A stretch of DNA of 10,815 nucleotides from an uncultured Gammaproteobacteria bacterium (GTDB lineage: Bacteria > Pseudomonadota > Gammaproteobacteria > Arenicellales > Poriferihabitantaceae), in the NCBI GenBank assembly GCA_938021685.1, contig CALIFM010000107.1, positions 1 to 10,815 on the forward strand. The letters are read 5' to 3'. Below the pieces are notes generated by a model, which searched no databases, was not told where the DNA came from, and was given only the letters and a program-made list of their open reading frames with translations. How positions within the stretch are numbered: position 1 is the stretch's first letter; each line of letters begins with the position of its first letter. This document shows, piece after piece, positions 1 to 6,261 of the stretch. The translations under genes were made by a program, and so were the position numbers.

Positions 1-142
1 CTTCGTCGGCCACTAGGCCAAACATCAAGCCGTCCATGAAAATGCCGTGCCCACCAAACATGCGTTTGGACTGCACCGAGCCGAGTGGCTCGAGCTGTTC
101 TAGCAGGTAAGTGATAAATTCATTATCTTCTGGCATAACCAT
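1..142 (-). CDS. TfoX/Sxy N-terminal-domain protein, partial (5' end only)
   Basis: The first 47 codons of a minus-strand gene are visible; the rest lies beyond the left edge. The peptide starts MVMPEDNEFITYLLEQL and carries KRMFGGHGIFMDG at about residues 27-39. This MFGGxGIF signature is typical of the TfoX N-terminal domain. The domain occurs in the competence regulator Sxy/TfoX and in many small stand-alone proteins of unknown role; with only the N-terminus visible I cannot tell which this is. Two in-frame ATG codons (140-142 and 134-136) are possible starts and neither has a clear Shine-Dalgarno. The gene lies 88 bases downstream of the hydrolase-OsmC gene on the same strand, and a possible promoter of its own sits in that gap. 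Confidence 0.8.
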   Translation of the reverse strand, partial: MVMPEDNEFITYLLEQLEPLGSVQSKRMFGGHGIFMDGLMFGLVADE

Positions 143-162
143 CGTTTTTATTAGCTATTTCA

Positions 163-191
163 TATATAGCAGTTAGGCCAGCAACTTTAAA
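163..191 (-). promoter_or_regulatory. possible sigma70 promoter for the TfoX-domain gene
   Basis: On the minus strand a -35-like TTTAAA (186-191) is followed by exactly 17 bases and a -10-like TATATA (163-168). This would start transcription about 14 bases before the ATG at 142. Each hexamer matches 4 of 6 consensus positions, so this is suggestive only. The gene could equally be transcribed from upstream. Confidence 0.3.
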
Positions 192-230
192 GAAAAATTT
201 TATGCAGTCTATTACACAAGTGCTGGGTAT

Positions 231-1451
231 TTAACCCAAGCTGCTGCCCTGTATGGTGCTGATGTTGATTTCACCGTGCAAAGTGCGGTGAATAGGGCAA
301 CGTTCACTGATAGTCATCAAACGCTGCTGTTGGTCCTCGTCTAAGGGGCCAACTAAAAACACTTCGCGGTGCAATTGGGTTCGCTTGCTTTTGCTGCCGT
401 CAGCATGCTTGATTACCTCGTTGCTTTCGCTCAGTTTCACTTGCACGTCTTCTAGCGGAATATTTTCGCGTTCGGCGACCATGCGGACGGTCATCGTAGT
501 GCACAAACCCAACGAACCGAGCAAATATTCAGGTGGACTGGGACCAAGGTTTTGCCCGCCTACTTTCAATGGCTCGTCGCCGATCAAAGCGTGGTCTGTC
601 GTCATCACATTACACATGAATTTGTGGTCGGCCTCAGTCACCAGCACTTCGCCGTGCTCTAGCTGGTGCGCTGCGGCAGGGCCTTGGCTGCTTAAATCAA
701 GATAACGCCCCAGCCAACTAACCATCATGCTAGCGACGTACTCGGCGTCGCTATTTTTGCTTAGCAAGTGGTCGGCTTGGTCGAGGGTGATAAAGCTTTT
801 TGGGTGTTTGGCTGCTTGATAAATTTTTGCCGCTTCATTAATGGACACTTGTGGATCCACGGGCGAGTGGAACACCAGCAGCGCTTTACCTAGTTTAGCA
901 ATGTGGTCGGTGCTGTTGTAATGCTCGATGTCGTCTAAAAACTGCTTCTTAATGGTGAACTGGCGGCCAGCTAAGTCTACTTGCGCTTCGTTTTGGTCGA
1001 TAATTTTGCTTTTTTCGGCAGTGAACAAATGCTCGATGTGGCTGCCGGTGGCGGGCGCGGCAATGGTTACTACTGCTTTAACACTTTGCAGTTGCTGCGC
1101 GACTGCCAGTACTGCTGCGCCGCCTAAGCTGTGGCCAATCAACACGCTGGGCGCACGGTCACTTTCGCGCATAAAGTCAGTGGCACTGATTAAGTCTTGT
1201 AGGTTGGATGAAAAATTGGTGTTACTAAAGTCGCCGTCACTATTGCCAAGCCCCGTGAAGTCAAAACGCAAAGTGGCAATGCCTTGGCGCGCCAGTGCCC
1301 GTGAAATACGTGAAGCCGCGGCAATGTCTTTGCTGCAAGTGAAGCAGTGCGCAAATAGGGCATAAGCGCGGGGTGCTTCGCTGGGAGATTCAAGCAAGGC
1401 CGCCAGTGGCTCGCCTAGTTGGTTATTAAAGGTAATTTTCTCACGTTGCAT
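231..1451 (-). CDS. bifunctional alpha/beta hydrolase - OsmC family fusion protein
   Basis: The 406-residue protein joins two domains. Residues 1 to about 250 form an alpha/beta hydrolase: oxyanion-side motif ALFAHCFTCSKD (31-42), nucleophile elbow GHSLGG with Ser108, probable acid Asp199 (HSPVDP) and probable His228 (DQADHLL). Residues about 265-406 form an OsmC/Ohr-type domain with the two redox cysteines expected in that family, Cys317 (GLCTTM) and Cys385 (ERCPIHRT). OsmC proteins reduce organic hydroperoxides with such a pair. This fusion is a known family, and its hydrolase substrate is not established as far as I know. No signal peptide is seen, so it is probably cytoplasmic. The ATG at 1449-1451 follows AGAGG at good spacing. 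It lies 68 bases downstream of the DUF2288 gene, so co-transcription is possible. Confidence 0.93.
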   Translation of the reverse strand: MQREKITFNNQLGEPLAALLESPSEAPRAYALFAHCFTCSKDIAAASRISRALARQGIATLRFDFTGLGNSDGDFSNTNFSSNLQDLISATDFMRESDRAPSVLIGHSLGGAAVLAVAQQLQSVKAVVTIAAPATGSHIEHLFTAEKSKIIDQNEAQVDLAGRQFTIKKQFLDDIEHYNSTDHIAKLGKALLVFHSPVDPQVSINEAAKIYQAAKHPKSFITLDQADHLLSKNSDAEYVASMMVSWLGRYLDLSSQGPAAAHQLEHGEVLVTEADHKFMCNVMTTDHALIGDEPLKVGGQNLGPSPPEYLLGSLGLCTTMTVRMVAERENIPLEDVQVKLSESNEVIKHADGSKSKRTQLHREVFLVGPLDEDQQQRLMTISERCPIHRTLHGEINISTIQGSSLG

Positions 1452-1519
1452 GATGGCCTCTGGTGGGTTTGATTTTATTTATGTCGATACTTCCGACTGC
1501 ATAATTTACGATGCGTTCA

Positions 1520-1870
1520 TTAATCGCCGCTGCTTTGCTCGGATTTTTTTTGTTCTTGCACTAGCACCAGTGGACGCACCACCACGGCCCACAACAGTGG
1601 CTCGGTAGTTTGCCAATGCTTGGCTTGTGCGGTGGGCAGAGCTTGCACCCAGCCTTTGGCTTGTAGTGGCTTAATGGCAGTAAGGTCATCATGGGCAATT
1701 TTATAGGCGATGTCCACCAAGTCCAAGTTAGGGTGTACCTCAATTAAACTGCCTTGAGCGAAAAAACGTTCCAGCGCAGGCCATTCGATTGGGGCCGTTT
1801 CAAGGTTGATCTTTGCTTTTTGGATTGCCGGGTCAATGGGGTTATCCAGAATTTGTGACTTATCAGACAT
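1520..1870 (-). CDS. DUF2288 family protein
   Basis: This 116-residue acidic, soluble protein has no signal peptide. The pattern KINLETAPIEWPALERFFAQG (residues about 20-40), then NLDLVDIAYKIAHDD and a C-terminal LLWAVVVRPLVLVQ, matches my memory of DUF2288, a small conserved proteobacterial family of unknown function. The ATG (1868-1870) overlaps the asparaginase stop codon by 8 bases in the arrangement ATGTCTGA. It is preceded by GGGGAA inside the asparaginase coding sequence, so the two genes are almost certainly translated from one mRNA. The last 10 or so residues (QEQKKSEQSSGD) are a polar, probably disordered tail. Confidence 0.85.
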   Translation of the reverse strand: MSDKSQILDNPIDPAIQKAKINLETAPIEWPALERFFAQGSLIEVHPNLDLVDIAYKIAHDDLTAIKPLQAKGWVQALPTAQAKHWQTTEPLLWAVVVRPLVLVQEQKKSEQSSGD

Positions 1871-2849
1871 TGTTCATTTCCCCGCATAAATTGCGTGCAA
1901 CTAGGGTACGAATCATTTCATGCGGGTAGCCTAAGTGCAGTAACACCGCTAATTTAGCTAGCGCTGCTTCGAGGGTAAGATCACGGCCGTTGATGACGCC
2001 TGCTTCCAGAAGAGTATGACCAGCTTGGTACTGGCTAAAATCCATCTGCCCCGCCGCGCATTGAGTAACACCCAGCAATACCGTACCGGCTTTATGTGCT
2101 TCGCTTAATGCCATCAATATGGCGGGGTTTTGATCAGGTAAAGTACCCACGCCATACACCCGTAAAATTAGCGCATCGGGCCGACTAGCAAGCACGGCTT
2201 GTAGCTGGATTAATGTCAGTGCAGGGGTAACAGTTAGCACCACAATGTTGAGGTTTGCAAATGGGCGTTTGCGCAACTCAAAATCAAAACCAATACTGCT
2301 AGGCTGTGTTTGCATGGTGGTCGCTTTGGGCGCAGCGAAGGCTTGTAGGCCGTTGGCATCGGCCTTGACCGCACGCGCACCGTGCAGCAGCGCGCCAGCA
2401 AAACTAAGATGTACTCCTTGGGGCGCATCGAGGCAATGTTGCACCGCTTCGCTAAAGTTGCTTTCGGCATCGGAATCGGCAAAACCCAGTGGATATTGCG
2501 AACCTGTCAAAACCACCGTTTTATCGTAGCGTTGATGCAGTAAAAAGGTCAAGGCGGCGGCGCTGTAGGCCATGCTGTCTGTGCCATGGATAATCAGTGT
2601 GCAGTCGTGGCCTTCGGCATCTAGCACCAGCTTGCAAAGCTGGCTCCAATGCTCCATTTGCATATTGGCGCTGTCCAACAAAGGGTCTAGGCTTTGCAGT
2701 TGCCAGTTTAGGTCATTTGCCTCAAACGGCTTCATCAAAGGTTGCAACTTGGTAATGAGGGCCTGTGATGAGGCAACTTCTAGGCCCTGTGCACCAGCTT
2801 GCATGCCAAAGGTGCCGCCCGTGTACAGCACTAATAAATTGCGTTTCAA
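1863..2849 (-). CDS. ansA: type I (cytoplasmic) L-asparaginase
   Basis: The 328-residue protein hydrolyses L-asparagine to aspartate and ammonia. Family motifs are intact: YTGGTFGM (9-16, nucleophile Thr13), the DSANM segment (59-63), HGTDSM (88-93, second Thr90 with Asp91) and Lys162 (ARAVKADANG). These give the Thr-Thr-Asp-Lys catalytic set. The C-terminal LRVYGVGTLP and GVTQCAAGQ segments match the AnsA branch. There is no signal peptide, which fits the cytoplasmic type I enzyme and not periplasmic type II. The start is odd. The only usable codon before the catalytic motif is TTG (2847-2849), with an in-frame TAA 15 bases further upstream and no good Shine-Dalgarno. The next Met is residue 16, inside the active-site motif. 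HGTDSM instead of the usual HGTDTM is a mild variation. It is the first gene of the pair with DUF2288. Confidence 0.92.
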   Translation of the reverse strand: MKRNLLVLYTGGTFGMQAGAQGLEVASSQALITKLQPLMKPFEANDLNWQLQSLDPLLDSANMQMEHWSQLCKLVLDAEGHDCTLIIHGTDSMAYSAAALTFLLHQRYDKTVVLTGSQYPLGFADSDAESNFSEAVQHCLDAPQGVHLSFAGALLHGARAVKADANGLQAFAAPKATTMQTQPSSIGFDFELRKRPFANLNIVVLTVTPALTLIQLQAVLASRPDALILRVYGVGTLPDQNPAILMALSEAHKAGTVLLGVTQCAAGQMDFSQYQAGHTLLEAGVINGRDLTLEAALAKLAVLLHLGYPHEMIRTLVARNLCGEMNNV

Positions 2850-2929
2850 GGGTAAATGCCCATATTAAGTTCAGCCTTATGTGTTGTATGATTAAGCTTA
2901 ATTTTAACCTGCAAACCACTAAGTTTGAA
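2850..2929. promoter_or_regulatory. divergent intergenic region with perfect 12-bp palindrome
   Basis: These 80 bases separate the minus-strand asparaginase from the plus-strand exported protein and must hold signals for both. A perfect palindrome ATTAAGCTTAAT lies at 2891-2902. A plus-strand -10-like TATGAT at 2887-2892 overlaps it, with a poor -35 match (TTAAGT, 2865-2870) 16 bases upstream. A regulator bound to the palindrome would cover the -10. Short AT-rich palindromes also arise by chance, so the regulatory reading is tentative. Confidence 0.3.
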
Positions 2930-3346
2930 ATGATGAAACAGATAAGTCTATCTTGGTGCAAGGCAAGCTTTGTTTTCGTGTTGTTTTTTTTCGTGCAAAG
3001 CAGTTTTGCCCAAAACGAAAGTGCGGGCAATGCTGATGTGCTAGAAGTAAAAGCGCAACAAGGCAGTGATGGCAGTTGGCGCTTTACGGTCACCGTTGAG
3101 CACCCCGATACAGGTTGGGAAGACTATGCTAACGGTTGGGATGTAGTACTGCCAAGCGGTGAAGTGGTCAAGCCTAATGCAGGCGAAGAGTTCACTCGCA
3201 CCTTATGGCACCCGCATGTTGGCGAGCAGCCGTTTACCCGTAGCCAAGGTGGTGTGGAGATTCCGGATGGCGTCAGTGAAGTGACGGTGCGTGCGCACGA
3301 CAGCAAAGACGGCTTTGGTGGCCGTGAGCAAGTGGTGCAATTGTAG
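2930..3346 (+). CDS. conserved exported protein of unknown function
   Basis: The protein has 139 residues from the ATG at 2930, or 138 from the adjacent ATG at 2933. The reading frame stays open upstream to 2765, but I reject that extension because it runs into the asparaginase gene on the other strand and would bury the signal peptide. The N-terminus is a classic Sec signal peptide: Lys3, Lys11, a hydrophobic core at about 12-22, and SSFA-QN with likely cleavage after Ala27. The mature part is short and beta-rich (VLEVKAQQ, WRFTVTVEH, EVTVRAHD), with a distinctive TLWHPHVGEQPFTRS segment. I have seen similar secreted proteins in other Proteobacteria but know no function. It is probably periplasmic. 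The next gene starts 55 bases downstream on the same strand. Confidence 0.8.
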   Translation: MMKQISLSWCKASFVFVLFFFVQSSFAQNESAGNADVLEVKAQQGSDGSWRFTVTVEHPDTGWEDYANGWDVVLPSGEVVKPNAGEEFTRTLWHPHVGEQPFTRSQGGVEIPDGVSEVTVRAHDSKDGFGGREQVVQL

Positions 3347-3401
3347 TAAGTGCTGCTTCCATTGATTAAGACATATTCGCAACGCTTTACTATTTAGCTA
3401 G

Positions 3402-4037
3402 TTGCTGCTGGTGAATACTTCTTCTTTAAGTCGCGCCCATTGGGTGCTGTTGGCTGTGTCAATTGCTGTCTTGCTCGCCGGGGTCAGTATGGCTTTTTGG
3501 CATGCAAAGGTGGTGGTTGCTTGGTTAAGCCACAATTGGTGGGTGGTGATTTTGCCGTTTTTAAAACTGCTGATGAAGCAGCTTTTAGTGATAAAGTTTT
3601 TAGCAGCGCTTAAAGCAATAGGTTTGCTACTGATGCACCTGTCTAAGCTGTTATTGCTGAAAGGCTTTAATACTCTGACTTTGCGTTATGGGGTTTTTTT
3701 CTCGCAAAATCGTTGGTATGGGGTACGCAAAATAAAGGTGATGTTTTTACGTCGTGGCAGGCAATTTTTTGCTTGGTTACGGCGATTTTGGGGACAATAT
3801 GCCACTTGGCAAAAAACTGTGGTGCTGCTGGCTTTCTTCCCCTTAGTTGTGGTGTTATTTATTTTAGGGCTTAGTTTCAACATCACCCGCAAAACCATGG
3901 TCACTCAAGCGCAAGGTGGTATGGTACTCAAAACGGCTAAAGCGGCCACCTCAAAAAACAAAGGTTTGACCAGTTGGTTTAAGCGCATTGATCAAGTCAC
4001 CTTAGCGAAAATTAAGCAGCTGCAAGGTAAAAACTGA
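3402..4037 (+). CDS. predicted membrane protein, unknown function
   Basis: The 211-residue protein has a strong transmembrane segment at about 13-33, a long hydrophobic and basic stretch at about 45-86 (one or two membrane or amphipathic helices), a basic region (RKIKVMFLRRGRQFFAW, about 109-125), a second clear transmembrane segment at about 138-158 (VVLLAFFPLVVVLFILGLSF), and a polar Lys-rich C-terminal tail. The high basic content suggests that the loop and tail face the cytoplasm. I do not recognise the family. The start is uncertain. The frame opens just after a TAG, the earliest start is TTG at 3402, GTG at 3411 is an alternative, and neither has a good Shine-Dalgarno. The first ATG (3489) would remove the first membrane segment. 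Confidence 0.65.
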   Translation: MLLVNTSSLSRAHWVLLAVSIAVLLAGVSMAFWHAKVVVAWLSHNWWVVILPFLKLLMKQLLVIKFLAALKAIGLLLMHLSKLLLLKGFNTLTLRYGVFFSQNRWYGVRKIKVMFLRRGRQFFAWLRRFWGQYATWQKTVVLLAFFPLVVVLFILGLSFNITRKTMVTQAQGGMVLKTAKAATSKNKGLTSWFKRIDQVTLAKIKQLQGKN

Positions 4038-4078
4038 GCAGATTGCTCAACAATCAGTGATGAATAGATGATAGGTCG

Positions 4079-4298
4079 TTATTTTTTGACCAAATTTGCT
4101 ATCGCATCACTGTCAAAGAATGGAAGTGGTTCTTGCGGGCTTAAATAGCTATTGCCGTCAGCATTTCGATGAGCCAATAATCTTATAGGCAGCGTGGACG
4201 GCTTAGGGCCGTACCACGCGCCTTATTTCTGCTTTTTCAATGAAGCTATTAGGGTAACCGTCTTGATTTAAAGCAATAGATTTACAACCAAGGTTTTA
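4079..4298 (-). pseudogene. possible decayed 3' continuation of the lipoprotein gene
   Basis: No intact gene lies between 4038 and 4295. Read on the minus strand past the lipoprotein TAA (4296-4298), the same frame stays open for about 30 codons and ends at TAA 4203-4205 (…IEKAEIRRVVRP). A frame shifted by one base is open from 4222 to TAA 4079-4081, with protein-like sequence such as PKPSTLPIRLLAHRN, DGNSYLSPQEPLPFFD and a final NLVKK. Removing one C from the CCC near 4208-4210 joins the two into RPKPSTLP. So the intact ancestor may have been about 70 residues longer. Open frames of this length can occur by chance and I recognise no family, so this is tentative. Confidence 0.25.
4187..4238 (+). 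terminator. strong bulged hairpin, possible terminator
   Basis: The arms are AGGC (4187-4190), bulged A4191, GCGTGG (4192-4197) and ACGGC (4198-4202); a five-base loop TTAGG; then GCCGT (4208-4212), bulged A4213, CCACGC (4214-4219) and GCCT (4220-4223). This gives 15 base pairs, mostly G-C, with one bulged A on each side. TTATTTCTGCTTTTTC follows on the plus strand. It lies between the convergent membrane-protein and lipoprotein genes, where a terminator for the plus-strand gene is expected. The T run is interrupted and the hairpin is 150 bases past the stop codon, so it could instead be a repeat-type palindrome. Confidence 0.5.
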
Positions 4299-4787
4299 CC
4301 AAGCTATTTGGGGCTGAGACAAATAGGCTGCTTCAAGTTGTTTGCCAGTTGTGGTTTTTCGAGCTTGAAATGGTCCCGTTATTTGGGTTACAGCACTTTG
4401 CGAACCTCTTGAGCAGGTAACTTGACCGGAAACTGTGCCAGTAATGAGCAAGCCATCAATTTTACCTCTATAAACTAGACTCCAGTTGCATGATATTCCA
4501 TCTTGGCTTGTCTTAAACTTCAAGGGCGCATTAAAGCTATTCCCACTAAATGTGCTCGTTTCGCTGCGCGCGCCGTCAGAAACAGTGATGTTATTACCAG
4601 AGATAGTGAAAATGGCTGCAGCTGATTCATTGTCGCTAGTGCCATCAGGAAACGTATAAGTGAGGTTTTGGATGCCATTATAAACACCATTGCGTTCGGC
4701 GCCGCCTCCACTGGAGCTGCCGCCACCACCACAAGCCGTCAAACCTAAAACTGCAAAAACTACGAGAGCGTGCTTTAAAAATTTCAT
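4296..4787 (-). CDS. small predicted lipoprotein, unknown function
   Basis: The 163-residue protein begins MKFLKHALVVFAVLGLTAC. Lys2 and Lys5, a hydrophobic core and the lipobox LTAC with Cys19 mark a signal peptidase II lipoprotein. A Gly/Ser linker (GGGGSSSGGG) follows, common in gammaproteobacterial surface lipoproteins. The rest is Thr/Ser-rich with short beta-type segments (AAIFTISGNNITVSDG, LLITGTVSGQVTCSRGS) and two cysteines that could form a disulfide; the N-terminal YNGIQNLTYTFPDG looks like the start of a small beta-barrel. I do not recognise a domain. There is no Asp at +2, so outer-membrane sorting is expected. The ATG is 4785-4787, with a weak ribosome binding site. The gene may be truncated at its 3' end (see the downstream remnant). 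It is convergent with the membrane-protein gene. Confidence 0.75.
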   Translation of the reverse strand: MKFLKHALVVFAVLGLTACGGGGSSSGGGAERNGVYNGIQNLTYTFPDGTSDNESAAAIFTISGNNITVSDGARSETSTFSGNSFNAPLKFKTSQDGISCNWSLVYRGKIDGLLITGTVSGQVTCSRGSQSAVTQITGPFQARKTTTGKQLEAAYLSQPQIAW

Positions 4788-4881
4788 TTTTATACATCTA
4801 ATTTTGTAAGTAGAATCCAGACCTTATCATAAATTGTTGAAATTAAAAGTGGTTTGATGAACCTTGCCATTCACAAAGCCC

Positions 4882-4909
4882 TTGACAGCAAAACCGATAT
4901 AAGTATAAA
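4882..4909 (+). promoter_or_regulatory. sigma70-type promoter of the hydrolase-TRAP operon
   Basis: A perfect -35 hexamer TTGACA (4882-4887) is followed by 16 bases and TATAAA (4904-4909), five of six matches to the -10 consensus. Transcription would start near 4916, about 58 bases before the hydrolase ATG. This is the best promoter in the window. The strong core fits a promoter controlled mainly by repression, and a palindromic site sits just downstream. Confidence 0.65.
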
Positions 4910-4930
4910 TAAACACAGATAAAAATAGAT

Positions 4931-4946
4931 TGTAATAATAATTACA
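4931..4946. promoter_or_regulatory. TGTAAT-AATA-ATTACA operator, likely bound by the RpiR regulator
   Basis: A perfect inverted repeat with 6-base arms and a 4-base spacer lies about 15-30 bases after the predicted transcription start, where a bound repressor would block the polymerase. From memory, HexR, a well studied RpiR-family member, recognises TGTAAT-WWW-ATTACA, with the same arms and a spacer one base shorter. An RpiR-family gene lies at the far end of this locus (10190). I found no second copy of the site in the window. Confidence 0.5.
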
Positions 4947-4973
4947 CGTTATTGGCTATAGCCCTACTATCAA

Positions 4974-5756
4974 ATGAAGTCCGCCTCTGCGTCTGAGCAA
5001 ACTGCTGCTAAACTGTATAATGTTAGTGGTGGTGCGCCTGTGTTGTTGGTATGCGAGCATGCCTCCAATCATGTGCCTGCTGAGTTTACGCAATTGGGCT
5101 TGGATGACGAGCAGCTGCGCACCCACATTGCTTATGATATCGGGGCCTTAGGTTTAGCTAAGCACTTAAGCGCTTTGCTCGATGCACCTTTGGTTTACTC
5201 CACTCTTTGTCGCTTGTTATACGATTGCAATCGCCCTTTGCAGGCCCATGATGCAATCCCTACAAGCAGCGAAGACACCTTCATTCCCGGCAATCAAGGT
5301 TTAACAGCAGCGCAAAAAGCAGCGCGGGCGCAGCTATGCTATCAGCCTTTTGAGGCACTATTAACGCAAACTTTAGCAGCCATGCCTGTATCGCCGGTAT
5401 TGCTGAGTATCCATAGCTTTACTCCGGTTTATAAAGGGCAGCACCGTGAGATAGACATTGGCATTATCTGCGATGAGGGCGAGTGCTTTGCGCGCAGTTT
5501 GTTGCAGCATGCTGCACAGCATACGCCCTTGAATGTCGCTATCAACGAACCCTACGGCCCTCAGGATGGTGTGGCCCATACCTTGAATGTGCATGGCAAT
5601 GCGCACGGCTATCTCAACGCGATGCTAGAGATCAAAAATGATTTGATTTCGACACCTGAGCAACAACAAAGCATGGCGCAAACTTTAGCACCGTGGATTA
5701 ATCAAAGCTTAGCGCTATTGCAAGACGCACACCAGCAGGAGGTGCGAAATGCTTAA
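4974..5756 (+). CDS. N-formylglutamate amidohydrolase-family hydrolase
   Basis: The 260-residue soluble protein belongs to the N-formylglutamate amidohydrolase family (HutG-like), metal-dependent enzymes that cleave N-acyl amino acids or amides. Visible signatures in order are VCEHASNHVP (26-35), HIAYDIGALG (51-60), the RLLYDCNRP segment (80-88), SIHSFTPVY (145-153), REIDIG (158-163), NEPYG (191-195), AHTLNVHG (201-208) and the C-terminal EIKND (219-223). His29, His147 and Glu192 are candidate catalytic or metal ligands. There is no signal peptide. No other histidine-degradation gene is in the window, so the Hut role is unlikely. With a TRAP transporter and a gamma-glutamyl ligase alongside, removal of glutamate from a gamma-glutamyl product is more likely (inference). 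The ATG follows the promoter and operator but has a poor ribosome binding site. It overlaps the next gene by 8 bases. Confidence 0.88.
   Translation: MKSASASEQTAAKLYNVSGGAPVLLVCEHASNHVPAEFTQLGLDDEQLRTHIAYDIGALGLAKHLSALLDAPLVYSTLCRLLYDCNRPLQAHDAIPTSSEDTFIPGNQGLTAAQKAARAQLCYQPFEALLTQTLAAMPVSPVLLSIHSFTPVYKGQHREIDIGIICDEGECFARSLLQHAAQHTPLNVAINEPYGPQDGVAHTLNVHGNAHGYLNAMLEIKNDLISTPEQQQSMAQTLAPWINQSLALLQDAHQQEVRNA
5737..5742 (+). promoter_or_regulatory. strong ribosome binding site for the TRAP small permease
   Basis: AGGAGG, six bases before the ATG at 5749, lies inside the end of the hydrolase gene. It fixes the permease start within the overlap and indicates its own strong translation initiation. 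Confidence 0.8.
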
Positions 5757-6261
5757 GTTGATGGCAGCTTATGTGCGGGTGGTGGACGCAATTAATTACC
5801 GCATCGGTCGCATTGTGATGTACGGCATTTTCGTGATGGTGGCGATTTTACTGTGGTCGTCCATTTCGAAATCAGTGCCCGGCTTGCTGCCGTCTTTATG
5901 GACGTTAGAAATGGCGCAATTTGCAATGGTGACCTATTACATACTGGGCGGACCCTATGCCATCCAACTGGGTTCTAATGTGCGCATGGATTTATTTTAC
6001 GGCGAGTGGTCAGCGAAGAAAAAAGCATGGGTGGATGCATTCACCGTGTTGCTATTGATTTTCTATTTAGGCGTGTTGCTTTATGGTGGTTATGACAGTA
6101 CGTCATACTCGTTTCAGTATGGGGAGCGCAGCGCCACGGCGTGGCGGCCTTACCTATGGCCAATCAAAGTGATCATGCTGTTGGGTTTTGTTTTGATGTT
6201 GCTGCAAGCGATCGCCGAATTGTTTAAAGACATCGCCACGATCAAAGGAGTGCAGTTGTAA
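5749..6261 (+). CDS. TRAP transporter small permease subunit (DctQ family)
   Basis: The 170-residue membrane protein is of normal size for the four-helix small subunit of a TRAP transporter. Hydrophobic segments lie at about 21-40, 53-73, 97-115 and 137-158. The conserved segment after helix 2 appears as SNVRMDLFYG (76-85), comparable to the HVRVDLF motif of the family. The small subunit pairs with the large permease in the inner membrane to form the sodium-driven carrier. Its ATG overlaps the hydrolase stop (ATGCTTAA), and its TAA shares one base with the ATG of the large permease (TAATG), so the three genes are translationally coupled. Confidence 0.92.
   Translation: MLKLMAAYVRVVDAINYRIGRIVMYGIFVMVAILLWSSISKSVPGLLPSLWTLEMAQFAMVTYYILGGPYAIQLGSNVRMDLFYGEWSAKKKAWVDAFTVLLLIFYLGVLLYGGYDSTSYSFQYGERSATAWRPYLWPIKVIMLLGFVLMLLQAIAELFKDIATIKGVQL

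Noticed and set aside
216..240. Small hairpin TGGGT-ATTTA-ACCCA at the end of the OsmC gene
   Set aside because: It has only 5 base pairs with no T run in either direction, so I do not call it a terminator.
385..705. 106-codon open frame on the plus strand
   Set aside because: It is antisense to the OsmC domain and has no recognisable domain or start signal.
928..1365. 145-codon open frame on the plus strand
   Set aside because: It is antisense to the hydrolase domain, where all catalytic motifs are intact. The peptide is Cys/Ser/Ala-rich and resembles no protein.
2765..2929. Upstream extension of the exported-protein gene
   Set aside because: It would overlap the asparaginase gene on the other strand and place a clear signal peptide at residue 56. 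The start at 2930 is far more likely.
2722..3093. 123-codon minus-strand frame across the divergent intergenic region
   Set aside because: It overlaps the asparaginase start in another frame and runs opposite the exported protein, with no coding features.
4851..4863. GGTT-TGATG-AACC inverted repeat upstream of the operon promoter
   Set aside because: Arms of 4 bases are expected by chance in an AT-rich intergenic region.
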